Below the pieces are notes generated by a model. It was not told where the DNA came from. It saw only the letters and a program-made list of their open reading frames with translations, and did not search any database. From positions 1-62,702 of the forward strand of contig NZ_VUAZ01000134.1 of the NCBI RefSeq assembly GCF_009296165.1: a DNA stretch of 62,702 nucleotides. The letters are read 5' to 3'. Of the stretch, positions 8,486 to 17,778 are shown one piece after another. This DNA comes from Pseudomonas kitaguniensis. Lineage in GTDB: Bacteria; Pseudomonadota; Gammaproteobacteria; Pseudomonadales; Pseudomonadaceae. Numbering within the stretch: position 1 is the first letter of the stretch; each line of letters opens with the position of its first letter. The translations under genes were made by a program, and so were the position numbers.

Positions 8486-9499
8486 GTGAGCTTTACCCCT
8501 GCCAATCGGCTATTCCCGGCCACGCGTCTGCGGCGCAATCGGCGTGATGATTTTTCTCGTCGCCTGGTGCGTGAAAACGTGTTGACGACGGATGACCTGA
8601 TTTTGCCGGTGTTTGTGCTGGACGGCGAAAATCGTCGGGAAGCTGTGGCGTCGATGCCGGGTGTGGAGCGCTTGACGATTGATCTGCTGCTGATCGAGGC
8701 GGCGAAGTGGGTTGAGCTTGGCATTCCGGCGCTGGCGTTGTTTCCGGTAACGCCGCCTGAACTCAAGTCCCTCGATGCTGCCGAAGCCTGGAACCCGCAA
8801 GGCATCGCCCAGCGCGCTACCCGTGCGTTGCGTGAGCGTTTCCCTGAGTTGGGTGTGATCACCGACGTGGCGCTGGACCCGTTCACCACGCACGGCCAGG
8901 ATGGCATTCTTGACGAAGACGGCTATGTTCAAAACGACATTACCGTTGATGCGCTGGTCAGGCAGGCGTTGTCCCACGCGGCGGCAGGTGCACAGGTGGT
9001 TGCGCCGTCGGACATGATGGACGGTCGTATCCAGGCAATTCGTGAAGCGTTGGAACTGGCCGATCACGTTAACGTAAGAATCATGGCCTATTCGGCCAAG
9101 TACGCCAGCGCCTACTACGGCCCGTTCCGCGACGCGGTCGGTTCGGCGCTGAACCTGGGCAAAGCCAACAAGGCGTCGTACCAGATGGACCCGGCCAACA
9201 GCCATGAAGCCCTGCACGAAGTGGCCGCCGACTTGGCCGAAGGTGCCGACATGGTGATGGTCAAACCCGGAATGCCCTACCTGGACATCCTTTACCGGGT
9301 TAAAGAGGAATTCAAAGTGCCGACCTTTGTCTATCAGGTCAGCGGTGAATACGCCATGCACATGGCCGCGATCCAGAATGGTTGGTTGAGTGAAGGGGTG
9401 ATCCTGGAATCCCTAACTGCCTTTAAACGTGCTGGCGCTGATGGCATTCTGACCTACTTCGCCGCCCGCGCCGCCCAATTGCTTAGAGAGCAACAATAG
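8486..9499 (+). CDS. hemB: Delta-aminolevulinic acid dehydratase (porphobilinogen synthase)
   Basis: A 337-residue enzyme condensing two 5-aminolevulinate molecules to porphobilinogen in haem synthesis. Schiff-base lysines are at K205 (in YSAKYASA) and K260 (in MVKPGMPYLD), the same numbering as in P. aeruginosa HemB. The metal region reads DVALDPFTTHGQDG with D127, D131 and D139 instead of the zinc cysteines, which marks the Mg2+-activated Pseudomonas type. The start is GTG at 8486, preceded by CAGGAG. ppk follows 18 bases downstream, suggesting cotranscription. Confidence 0.97.
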   Translation: MSFTPANRLFPATRLRRNRRDDFSRRLVRENVLTTDDLILPVFVLDGENRREAVASMPGVERLTIDLLLIEAAKWVELGIPALALFPVTPPELKSLDAAEAWNPQGIAQRATRALRERFPELGVITDVALDPFTTHGQDGILDEDGYVQNDITVDALVRQALSHAAAGAQVVAPSDMMDGRIQAIREALELADHVNVRIMAYSAKYASAYYGPFRDAVGSALNLGKANKASYQMDPANSHEALHEVAADLAEGADMVMVKPGMPYLDILYRVKEEFKVPTFVYQVSGEYAMHMAAIQNGWLSEGVILESLTAFKRAGADGILTYFAARAAQLLREQQ

Positions 9500-9517
9500 C
9501 CCTCACAGGAACACTCG

Positions 9518-11740
9518 ATGAATACCGAAGGCCTTTCAGAAGTTGCCGTAAAAGACGCTCACCCGGTGGTGGAAAAAGTCACTGAAACCCCACCGGAGCT
9601 GGAGCCGGCCCCGCCTGTAGTGGTGGCCGAAGCGCCCGCGCCGGCCCCGGTTGCCGCCGTCACCAACCTGGATGACAGTAGCCTGTACATCCACCGCGAG
9701 CTGTCACAACTGCAATTCAATATCCGCGTGCTGGAACAGGCACTGGATGAGTCCTATCCGCTGCTGGAACGGCTGAAATTCCTGCTGATTTTCTCCAGCA
9801 ACCTGGACGAGTTTTTCGAGATTCGCGTTGCCGGCCTCAAGAAACAAATTACTTTTGCCCGCGAGCAAGCCGGGGCCGACGGCCTGCAGCCGCATCAAGC
9901 GCTGGCACGTATCAGCGAGCTGGTGCACGGCCATGTGGATCGCCAATACGCGATCCTCAATGACATCCTGCTGCCGGAGCTGGAAAAACATCAGGTCCGC
10001 TTCATTCGTCGTCGCCAATGGACCACCAAGATCAAAACCTGGGTGCGCCGCTATTTCCGCGATGAGATCGCGCCGATCATCACCCCGATCGGCCTCGACC
10101 CGACGCACCCGTTCCCGCTGCTGGTGAACAAGAGCCTGAACTTCATCGTCGAACTGGAAGGTATTGATGCCTTCGGCCGCGACTCCGGCCTTGCGATCAT
10201 CCCGGCACCGCGTCTGTTGCCACGCATCATCAAGTTACCGGAAGAGGTAGGGGGTGCTGGCGACAACTATGTATTCCTTTCGTCGATGATCCACGCGCAT
10301 GCCGATGACTTGTTCCAGGGCATGAAGGTGAAAGGCTGCTACCAGTTCCGCCTGACCCGTAACGCCGACCTGGCGCTGGATTCCGAAGACGTCGAAGACT
10401 TGGCCCGTGCACTGCGCGGCGAGCTGTTCTCGCGCCGTTACGGCGATGCGGTGCGCCTTGAAGTGGCGGACACTTGCCCCAAACACCTGTCGGACTACCT
10501 GCTCAAGCAGTTCAACCTGAGCGAAAGCGAGCTGTACACGGTGAATGGTCCGGTGAACTTGACGCGTCTGTTCAGCATTACCGGCCTGGACAGCCACCCG
10601 GAGCTGCAATACACGCCGTTCACCCCGCAGATCCCGAAACTGCTGCAAAACAGCGAGAACATCTTCAGCGTGGTGAGCAAGCAGGACATCCTGCTGCTGC
10701 ACCCGTTCGAGTCGTTTACGCCGGTGGTCGACCTGCTGCGCCAGGCTGCCAAGGACCCGCACGTGTTGGCCGTACGCCAGACCCTGTATCGCAGCGGCGC
10801 CAACTCGGAAATCGTCGATGCCCTGGTAGACGCCGCGCGTAACGGCAAAGAAGTTACGGCAGTGATCGAGCTGCGTGCGCGGTTTGATGAAGAGTCCAAC
10901 CTGCAACTCGCCAGCCGCCTGCAAGCCGCCGGTGCGGTGGTGATCTACGGCGTGGTCGGCTTCAAGACCCACGCCAAGATGATGCTGATCCTGCGCCGCG
11001 AAGCCGGTGAGATCGTGCGTTACGCACACTTGGGCACCGGCAACTATCACGCCGGCAACGCCAAGCTCTACACCGACTACAGCCTGCTGACGTCCGACGC
11101 CGCCTTGTGCGAAGACGTCGGCAAGTTGTTCAGCCAGTTGATCGGCATGGGCAAGACCTTGCGCATGAAGAAGCTGCTGCACGCGCCGTTCACCCTGAAG
11201 AAGGGCATGCTCGACATGATTGCCCGCGAGACCCAGTTCGCCCTCGACGGCAAACCGGCGCACATCATCGCCAAGTTCAACTCGCTGACCGATCCGAAGA
11301 TCATCCGCGCGCTGTACAAGGCCAGCCAGTCCGGCGTGCGCATCGACTTGGTGGTGCGTGGCATGTGCTGCTTGCGGCCAGGCATTGTCGGGGTCTCGCA
11401 CAACATCCACGTGCGCTCGATTATCGGCCGCTTCCTGGAACACACGCGGGTGTTCTACTTCCTCAACGGCGGCGAAGAACAGATGTTCCTCTCCAGTGCC
11501 GATTGGATGGAGCGCAACCTCGATAAGCGCGTCGAGACGTGCTTCCCGGTAGAAGGCAAGAAGTTGATCATGCGGGTCAAGAAGGAGCTGGAAAGCTACC
11601 TCACCGACAACACGCACAGCTGGAGCCTGCAGTCGGACGGCCGTTACGTGCGCAACACGCCGACCGGCAACCAAAACCCGCGCAGTGCCCAGGCAACCTT
11701 GCTGGAGAAGCTTGGCAGCCCGATTCTGTCGGTGAACTAA
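9518..11740 (+). CDS. ppk1: Polyphosphate kinase 1
   Basis: A 740-residue enzyme making polyphosphate from ATP. After a 45-residue Pro/Ala/Val-rich N-terminal extension come the N-domain (YIHRELSQLQFN, FSSNLDEFFEIRVAGL), the head domain and two phospholipase-D-like C domains. The autophosphorylated histidine is near H485 in KTHAKMML, followed by AHLGTGNYHAGNAKLYTD, and RGMCCLRPGI lies in the C2 domain. Its convergent neighbour ppx degrades the same polymer. Confidence 0.97.
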   Translation: MNTEGLSEVAVKDAHPVVEKVTETPPELEPAPPVVVAEAPAPAPVAAVTNLDDSSLYIHRELSQLQFNIRVLEQALDESYPLLERLKFLLIFSSNLDEFFEIRVAGLKKQITFAREQAGADGLQPHQALARISELVHGHVDRQYAILNDILLPELEKHQVRFIRRRQWTTKIKTWVRRYFRDEIAPIITPIGLDPTHPFPLLVNKSLNFIVELEGIDAFGRDSGLAIIPAPRLLPRIIKLPEEVGGAGDNYVFLSSMIHAHADDLFQGMKVKGCYQFRLTRNADLALDSEDVEDLARALRGELFSRRYGDAVRLEVADTCPKHLSDYLLKQFNLSESELYTVNGPVNLTRLFSITGLDSHPELQYTPFTPQIPKLLQNSENIFSVVSKQDILLLHPFESFTPVVDLLRQAAKDPHVLAVRQTLYRSGANSEIVDALVDAARNGKEVTAVIELRARFDEESNLQLASRLQAAGAVVIYGVVGFKTHAKMMLILRREAGEIVRYAHLGTGNYHAGNAKLYTDYSLLTSDAALCEDVGKLFSQLIGMGKTLRMKKLLHAPFTLKKGMLDMIARETQFALDGKPAHIIAKFNSLTDPKIIRALYKASQSGVRIDLVVRGMCCLRPGIVGVSHNIHVRSIIGRFLEHTRVFYFLNGGEEQMFLSSADWMERNLDKRVETCFPVEGKKLIMRVKKELESYLTDNTHSWSLQSDGRYVRNTPTGNQNPRSAQATLLEKLGSPILSVN

Positions 11741-11756
11741 ACGCCTGTTGGGTCTC

Positions 11757-11798
11757 AAAAATGTGGGAGGGGGCTTGCTCCCTCCCACATTTTTTTTG
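11757..11798. terminator. Bidirectional intrinsic terminator derived from a REP unit
   Basis: The 9-bp stem GTGGGAGGG/CCCTCCCAC has an 8-base loop. It is flanked by a T-run at 11790-11797 and an A-run at 11757-11761, so it can end both ppk (plus) and ppx (minus) transcripts. The stem is the core of the GGGGGC REP subfamily folded on itself. Confidence 0.8.
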
Positions 11799-11817
11799 CA
11801 GTGTGTTTTAGATCGGC

Positions 11818-13320
11818 TTAACGCAAGTTCAGGCTGAACCCCACCCGCGTCAGCCAGTCGGCTTCCTGGGCGAAGTCTGCCTGGGTCAGTTGGTTCTCAT
11901 CCAGCCAGCCTTTCGGGAACACCACGTCCAGGCTGTCGCCGTTGGCACGCAATGTCACTTGGGGCATTTCCTGGGTGCCACGGATGTGGTGGAACAGAAT
12001 CGCAAAACGCAGCAGCACGCACAGGCGAATCAGCTTGATGCCTTCGTCGCCGAAGTCGGCAAACTTGTCCCTGGGGATGTTGCGGCGATGGCCGCGCACC
12101 AGCAACGCCAGCATCTGTTGGTCTTCGCGGGAGAAACCAGCCAGGTCCGAGTGCTCGATCAGGTAAGCGCCGTGCTTGTGATAATGGTAGTGGGCGATGT
12201 CCAGGCCCACTTCATGCACCTTGGCGGCCCAGCCGAGCAGCTCGCGCCACACGCCGTCTTCCAGGTCCCAGTCTGCGGCCACTTGGTCAAAGGCATGCAG
12301 GGCTTTGCGCTCCACACGGGCAGCTTGTTCCAGGTCAACGTGGTAACGCTCCATCAGCGAGCTGAGGGTGCGCTCACGCACGTCTTCGTGGTGATGACGG
12401 CCGAGCAGGTCGTAGAGCACGCCTTCGCGCAAAGCACCATCACAGTGGTCCATGCGTTGCAGTTCGAGGGCGTCGAAGATCGCTTCGAGAATCGCCAGGC
12501 CGGCCGGGAAAATGGCGCGACGGTCGGGCTTGATGCCGTCGAAGTCGATTTTCTCTGCATCGCCCAGCTTGAACAGTTTGCGCTTGAGCCACGCGAGGCC
12601 TTCGGCGTTGACCTCACCAGCGCCATGGCCACCCGCCTTCAAGGCCAGGCCGATGGCGCGAATGGTGCCGGACGAGCCGATGGCTTCATCCCACGTCAGG
12701 CGGTGCAGGGCGTGCTCGATGCTCATGATTTCCAGCCGCGCCGCGGTGTAGGCCTGGGCATAACGAGCCGGGGTGATCTTGCCGTCCTTGAAATAACGTT
12801 GGGTATAACTGACGCAACCCATTTGCAGGCTTTCGCGCAGGAGGGGTTCGAAGCGCTGGCCGATGATGAACTCGGTACTGCCGCCGCCGATGTCCGCCAC
12901 CAGGCGTTTGCCGGGGGTATCGGCGAGTGTGTGGGATACGCCGAGGTAGATCAGGCGCGCTTCTTCACGGCCGGAGATGACTTCTACAGGGTGCCCGAGG
13001 ATCTGCTCGGCGCGGCGGATGAATTCGCCGCGGTTGCGCGCTTCACGCAAGGCGTTGGTGCCGACGATTCGCACGGCGCCCAAGGGCATGCCATTGATCA
13101 GTTGGGCAAAACGCTTAAGGCAATCGAGCCCGCGTTGCATGGATTCTTCGTTGAGCTGGCGCGCGTCGTCGATCCCGGCAGCCAGTTGCACTTTTTCGCC
13201 GAGCCGCTCAAGGATGCGGATCTCGCCGTTCTGGGCCTTGGCCACGACCATATGAAAGCTGTTGGAGCCCAGGTCGATGGCGGCTATCAGGGACAGATTC
13301 TTGGCTTGGGATTGCGGCAT
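11818..13320 (-). CDS. ppx: Exopolyphosphatase
   Basis: A 500-residue Ppx/GppA phosphatase that removes phosphate from polyphosphate ends (or pppGpp). It has an actin-like ATPase core with AAIDLGSNSFHMVVA near residue 13, the phosphate-binding loop VADIGGGSTEFIIG around 140-155 and SSGTIRAIG, then a C-terminal HD-like helical domain (ALLVRGHRRNIPRDKF). It is convergent with ppk and shares the terminator between them. Confidence 0.95.
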   Translation of the reverse strand: MPQSQAKNLSLIAAIDLGSNSFHMVVAKAQNGEIRILERLGEKVQLAAGIDDARQLNEESMQRGLDCLKRFAQLINGMPLGAVRIVGTNALREARNRGEFIRRAEQILGHPVEVISGREEARLIYLGVSHTLADTPGKRLVADIGGGSTEFIIGQRFEPLLRESLQMGCVSYTQRYFKDGKITPARYAQAYTAARLEIMSIEHALHRLTWDEAIGSSGTIRAIGLALKAGGHGAGEVNAEGLAWLKRKLFKLGDAEKIDFDGIKPDRRAIFPAGLAILEAIFDALELQRMDHCDGALREGVLYDLLGRHHHEDVRERTLSSLMERYHVDLEQAARVERKALHAFDQVAADWDLEDGVWRELLGWAAKVHEVGLDIAHYHYHKHGAYLIEHSDLAGFSREDQQMLALLVRGHRRNIPRDKFADFGDEGIKLIRLCVLLRFAILFHHIRGTQEMPQVTLRANGDSLDVVFPKGWLDENQLTQADFAQEADWLTRVGFSLNLR

Positions 13321-13801
13321 GGTTTGGGGGTCTCGGTCGATAACCCGACCATCGTGCCACGATCGACCGCTGCCGCCAACGCGTAGTGCTTCAGTAATTT
13401 CGCTGACGCTCTCTATGGGGAATTCTTGTGGGAAGTGTAGGCGCGTTTTGTAAGTTGCCGACGAATAGAGCCTTCGCAGGTGTAGGGAGTTTTAACTCTG
13501 CACTGTTGTAAAGCGGTTTGTGAATTCTCCTACAGCGATGGAGTACAAGTTACCTTTGTTATTTTGTTAAGGACTACCTGGTAATTGAGTTAGAGCGACT
13601 GTTTATTTTTACAACTCCCACAGCGACTGGCGTGTTGTCTGATTCTTTAATGAAGTGCCAAAGCGGCAGACTTGCACCCGGCAATTTTGCCAGGGTGTTA
13701 TTTATTTATCGTTGTGTATGTCCGGGAAGATAGACAGTGGGGCGATGGAGTCGCCAACACACAAATAAACAACGCCTGATAACTTTAGTGACAGGACCAA
13801 C
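13321..13801. promoter_or_regulatory. AT-richer ppx / fimbrial intergenic region with leader hairpin
   Basis: About 480 bases without a recognisable gene, richer in A/T than the flanks. It separates ppx from the fimbrial operon and must contain both promoters. At 13675-13697 there is a hairpin (CACCC-GGCA stem paired with TGCC-a-GGGTG) followed by TTATTTATTTAT, about 100 bases before the pilin start. It could act as an attenuator. Confidence 0.45.
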
Positions 13802-14449
13802 ATGAAAAAAATCATCGGCTTGACTCTCGGTATTACATGTTTGGCTGCGGCCATGGGTGCGCAAGCCTCCACCAGTGCCCAGTTAGTGGTCAGGGGCACG
13901 ATCACACCGGCCGCCTGTAACCTCAGCCTGGCGGGTAGCGGCGTGATCGACTACGGCACGATTCGCTCCGGCGAATTGTCCCAGACGGCGTTCAACCCGC
14001 GCGAGGAAAGGAGCACTGCCTTGACCGTCAGTTGCGGCACCACAGCGGCAAGGTTCGGGCTGACCTTTACCGACCTGCAAGCCGGTAGCAAGGTTACCGG
14101 GGTGCTTGGCGCAGGGTTTACCGAAGCGCAGAACTTTGGTTTGGGAGCGGTAGGCACCCGGCGTACCGGTGGTTATTCGGTCACCCTCAAGGACCTCAGA
14201 GCGGCGGGTACTACCTTGTTGCCCATCACGCGCACTGGCACCGGCGCCTGGCAGAGCAGTGATGGCAAAGTCGCCCAATCGCCTAGCCAATACTCGTGGC
14301 GCAATGGCAGCGCGGTTACACCTGCCTCGATTACGCACTTGACCGGTACTGTTGCGGTCAAGGCTGTGATCAACAGGGCACAGGACCTGGACCTGAGCCG
14401 CGACATTTCCATTGATGGGCGCGCCACGCTTGTATTGAGCTACCTCTAA
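13802..14449 (+). CDS. DUF1120 pilin-like protein, first of fimbrial cluster
   Basis: A 215-residue secreted protein with a clear signal peptide (cleavage after MGAQA). The body starts with GTITPAACNLSLAGSGVIDYGTI, the Cys-containing DUF1120 signature, with a second Cys in LTVSCGTT that probably forms the pilin-type disulfide. DUF1120 proteins accompany chaperone-usher systems in Pseudomonas and are thought to be the pilus subunit or adhesin. It is first in the cluster and followed by a strong terminator, an arrangement that would let this subunit be made in excess. Confidence 0.82.
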   Translation: MKKIIGLTLGITCLAAAMGAQASTSAQLVVRGTITPAACNLSLAGSGVIDYGTIRSGELSQTAFNPREERSTALTVSCGTTAARFGLTFTDLQAGSKVTGVLGAGFTEAQNFGLGAVGTRRTGGYSVTLKDLRAAGTTLLPITRTGTGAWQSSDGKVAQSPSQYSWRNGSAVTPASITHLTGTVAVKAVINRAQDLDLSRDISIDGRATLVLSYL

Positions 14450-14456
14450 AAAGCTG

Positions 14457-14501
14457 AAAACAGCCGACCAACAAACTAACGTTTTTGGTCGGCTGTTTTT
14501 T
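14457..14501 (+). terminator. Intrinsic terminator after the first pilin-like gene
   Basis: A perfect 10-bp stem CAGCCGACCA/TGGTCGGCTG (14461-14470 and 14486-14495) followed by TTTTTT and preceded by AAAA. It sits between the first pilin gene and the chaperone gene, so it should reduce transcription of the downstream assembly genes. Confidence 0.88.
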
Positions 14502-14552
14502 GTGGGCGCTTGACGGTCAATTATGAACTTCATCAAACGCGAGGAATACTGA

Positions 14553-15269
14553 GTGCCTGGGTTTTCAATAATAAGCAGCGCGTTATTGTGTTGTGCAAGT
14601 TTTTGTCTTTTTTTTAGTGCTGTTACTACGGCAGACGGCATGCTGCCGGAAACCACGGTGGTAGTACTGTATGAAGAAGAGGGCGAAGCCACCATCAATA
14701 TCAAGAACACTGATGCCGGGCCGGCGCTGCTTCATTCAGTGGTCGAAAATGTGCCCGAGGACCTGGAACCCTTAGTCATTGTCACGCCGCCCATTACGCG
14801 CGTAGAGGCGGGCGACACACAACTGGTGCGCTTCATCAGCACCTTGAAGGCGCCGCTCAAGACTCAACGGCTCAAGCGCGTGTCCTTTGAAGGCATTCCG
14901 CAAGCGCGGGCTGCCGGCGGCGCAACCATCGGTATCACCCTTCGGCAGAACCTGCCGCTGATCCTGCACCCGCAAGGCTTGCCTCGGCATCACACGCCTT
15001 GGGAGTTGCTGAAGTGGAAGCGCGTGGGGGAGCGCCTTACGGTTCATAACGACAGCGCTTATGTCGTGCGCATGGCGCCAGAGGTGCAGCTCTTGCCACA
15101 CAGCATCCCGGCCACGTTGCCGCGTACCTATATCTTGCCGGGTGAGGCGTTGACGTTGAAGGTTGATCGCCCCTTGGGCGCTGTAGCCGAGGTCGAGATT
15201 CAGCCGGCCACGGTCTATGGGTTTTCGGTGGATAACTACCGGGCACCGATCAGCACCGATGAGGGCTGA
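14553..15269 (+). CDS. Periplasmic pilus assembly chaperone (PapD-like)
   Basis: A 238-residue protein with an N-terminal hydrophobic signal segment, then a PapD-like two-immunoglobulin layout: ATINIKNTDAGPALLHSVVEN in domain 1, TPPITRVEAGDTQLVRFI as the conserved subunit-binding strand and RLTVHNDSAYVVRMAPEVQL in domain 2. It should cap pilin subunits in the periplasm and hand them to the usher. The start is GTG at 14553 with a GAGGAA site. It is followed 7 bases later by the usher gene. Confidence 0.85.
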   Translation: MPGFSIISSALLCCASFCLFFSAVTTADGMLPETTVVVLYEEEGEATINIKNTDAGPALLHSVVENVPEDLEPLVIVTPPITRVEAGDTQLVRFISTLKAPLKTQRLKRVSFEGIPQARAAGGATIGITLRQNLPLILHPQGLPRHHTPWELLKWKRVGERLTVHNDSAYVVRMAPEVQLLPHSIPATLPRTYILPGEALTLKVDRPLGAVAEVEIQPATVYGFSVDNYRAPISTDEG

Positions 15270-15276
15270 TCGATTG

Positions 15277-17778
15277 ATGATCAACCCATCGAGTCACAGC
15301 ACTACGGCATCGTTCTGGCTCTGCAACCGCACGTTGCTCATAGGGTTTGCGACGCTATGTAGCTCGCCGGGTCTCGTATCTGCGCTGGAGCTTGGTGAGG
15401 GCTTCGACCTTGCGGCACTGGCAGCCCACGGGATTGACCCGAAGGTCTCCGAGTACTTTCGCAGCGCGGCGCGTTTTCGCGAAGGTATGCAGGTGGTCGG
15501 GTTGCGAGTCAATGGAAACCCGTTGGGGCTGGTGGATGCACGGTTCGACGCGCAGGGGCGATTGTGTTTCACCGCAGGGCTGCTGGACAAAGCCGGGCTG
15601 GTAAAGCCCAGCGCGATCATTCGCGAAGACGCCTTGCCGGACCAGGCCTGCCATGATTTTCTGGGTGCGTTCCCGACAACCAATGTGAGGTTGCGCCCTG
15701 GCACAGACGAGGTGGCGCTGGTGGTGCCGACCCAGTCACTGCGTGAGCCGCAGTGGGCCGCGGGGCAATTTACCAAGGGCGGAGCGGCGGCGTTATTCAA
15801 TTATGACGTACTGGGTTTCGACAGCCGCTCGCGCAGTGGGCCCAGCCGGTTTATCTCGGCCTACACCGAGGCAGGTTTCAACCTGGAGGACTGGATTGTT
15901 CGCAGCCGCCAGTTCTATGTGTCCGACAACGGCAAGGCGCGCACCGAGCATCTGTACGCGTTTGCCCAACGTGATATTGCCACGCTGCAATCGACTTTCC
16001 AGGTGGGCCAGCTCTCCAGCAATAACCCGGTGTTTGGCGGCGTCCAACTGTCGGGCCTGCAGTTTTTCCCCGATGGCCAATCACGCGCTTCAGCGGGCGG
16101 CAACAGTGCGGTGGTCGAAGGCCTGGCCCAAAGCCAGTCGCGGATTGAAGTTCGCCAGTCCGGCGTGTTGATCCACAGCACGTTGGTGCCTGAAGGGCCC
16201 TTTCGGCTGACCGGTTTGCCGTTGCTCAATGGCACCAGTGACCTTGAAGTCAGCGTGATTGATGTGCGTGGCGCCAGGCGCAGTTTCGTGGTGCCGGCGG
16301 CATCGTTTGCAGGCGCAGCACCGGCGGCGCCGGGTTATTACTTCTCGGCGGGCAAGCTGCGCAAAGATAACGGCGAGGAGGGGCCGTCACCGGTGGTTGC
16401 CATGGGCAGCGGCACCTGGGGGCTTGGGCAGGATTCGTCTGCGGGTTTTGGGTTGTTGGGCACCGATGAGTATTGGTCGGCAGGCGGCACCCTGAGCAGC
16501 GTGTTTTTCCAGCGGGTTTCCGTGAGCGCACGTCATAACCTCTCGCGTGACGGCAAAAACGCAGTGTCCGGCGCGCGCAGCAGCGTGTCCGTGAGCAGCC
16601 CTGTATACGCCAATATCGACGTTAACCTCAGTGCAACCACGCAGACCCTGGGTTATCGCGAGGTCACTGAAGCCGGACGGTCAACCAGGGCCAATGAACT
16701 GGATTCGCGCTTCAAAAACCAATACACCGCTGGCATGAGTTGGGCCGATCCTGTGGCGGGTGTGTTTTCCCTGGGGTATACGCGCAGTTCGCAATTTGAC
16801 GGGCGCGCGTCCGAACACGTATTTGCCTCGTGGAACAAGTCATTCAGCCGCGCCGACGTTGCGTTGATCGCTGATTCGCAAGTAGGCGGCACGCGAAGTC
16901 GCCGTGATGCCACGCCCGTTGACAGCCAGCGTGAGCGTGCCCTGGACAACGACCTGTCGGTGCGGCTGCAGGTCAGCGTGCCGCTGGGCAGCGATCGGCG
17001 TGTGACCAGTTACACCAGCCGCCGTGGCGACCAGTTCACGGCGGGCACAGCGCTCAGTGAACGCGTCAACGACTATGTGAATTACGAAGTGGGGGTCGAG
17101 CGCGACCTCAATGCCCGCGACCAATCATTTCGCGGGCAGGTCGGGCTGTTGCCACGTTATACACGGGTAGGCCTGGGTGTCAGCCGCGACCCATTGGGCA
17201 GCAGCTATACCGGGCAGTTGCAAGGTGGTGCGGTGGCTCACGCAGGTGGGCTGACCTTCTCGCCTTACACCGTTCAGGACACGTTCGGCATTGTCTCGGT
17301 CGGCGACATCGGCGCTGCAAAAGTCGAGACCCCGCAAGGCCCGGTGTGGACCGACTTCAGCGGGCAAGCGGTGATCGCCGGTCTGCCTGCCTACACACCT
17401 AGCCGAGTCCAGGTGCAAACCCCGTCCTTGCCCAAACGCGTCGACCTGAAAAACGGTACGCAGACGCTGACTGCGGGCCGTGGCTCCTTTAACGCGGTGG
17501 GTTTTGATGTCGTAAAGGTAAGCCGTGTGCTGCTCAACGCGACTGATCAGCAGGGGCGGCCGCTGCCTCAGGGCGCCGCCGTATTCGGCAAAGGCGACCT
17601 GTTCCTGACCAGCGTGGTGGGTGAAGGCATGATTTTTCTCAACGACGTCAGTGAGTCGCAAAACCTGCGCGTTTCATTGCCGGACTCTTCCACCTGCCTG
17701 TTGCGCATTGACCCCGGGAGCCAGCCTGACAATGACAAATTCTATGAAACCACCTCGGCGGTGTGCCATGGCCGTTAG
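15277..17778 (+). CDS. Outer-membrane fimbrial usher (FimD/PapC family)
   Basis: An 833-residue protein with a signal peptide, an N-terminal chaperone-binding domain (LVDARFDAQGRLCFTAGLL), a beta-barrel with plug region (FNYDVLGFDSRSRSGPS, GGVQLSGLQFFPDGQSRAS) and a C-terminal domain ending in Cys-containing SAVCHGR. Ushers receive chaperone-bound subunits and extrude the fibre. I chose the ATG at 15277, 8 bases after the chaperone stop, over in-frame starts inside the chaperone gene. The length is typical. Confidence 0.9.
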   Translation: MINPSSHSTTASFWLCNRTLLIGFATLCSSPGLVSALELGEGFDLAALAAHGIDPKVSEYFRSAARFREGMQVVGLRVNGNPLGLVDARFDAQGRLCFTAGLLDKAGLVKPSAIIREDALPDQACHDFLGAFPTTNVRLRPGTDEVALVVPTQSLREPQWAAGQFTKGGAAALFNYDVLGFDSRSRSGPSRFISAYTEAGFNLEDWIVRSRQFYVSDNGKARTEHLYAFAQRDIATLQSTFQVGQLSSNNPVFGGVQLSGLQFFPDGQSRASAGGNSAVVEGLAQSQSRIEVRQSGVLIHSTLVPEGPFRLTGLPLLNGTSDLEVSVIDVRGARRSFVVPAASFAGAAPAAPGYYFSAGKLRKDNGEEGPSPVVAMGSGTWGLGQDSSAGFGLLGTDEYWSAGGTLSSVFFQRVSVSARHNLSRDGKNAVSGARSSVSVSSPVYANIDVNLSATTQTLGYREVTEAGRSTRANELDSRFKNQYTAGMSWADPVAGVFSLGYTRSSQFDGRASEHVFASWNKSFSRADVALIADSQVGGTRSRRDATPVDSQRERALDNDLSVRLQVSVPLGSDRRVTSYTSRRGDQFTAGTALSERVNDYVNYEVGVERDLNARDQSFRGQVGLLPRYTRVGLGVSRDPLGSSYTGQLQGGAVAHAGGLTFSPYTVQDTFGIVSVGDIGAAKVETPQGPVWTDFSGQAVIAGLPAYTPSRVQVQTPSLPKRVDLKNGTQTLTAGRGSFNAVGFDVVKVSRVLLNATDQQGRPLPQGAAVFGKGDLFLTSVVGEGMIFLNDVSESQNLRVSLPDSSTCLLRIDPGSQPDNDKFYETTSAVCHGR

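Noticed and set aside
10235..11788. Long minus-strand frame opposite ppk
   Set aside because: Shadow of the polyphosphate kinase gene; no independent start context or domains.
11890..13386. Long plus-strand frame opposite ppx
   Set aside because: Shadow; the minus strand has the Ppx/GppA motifs and proper start.
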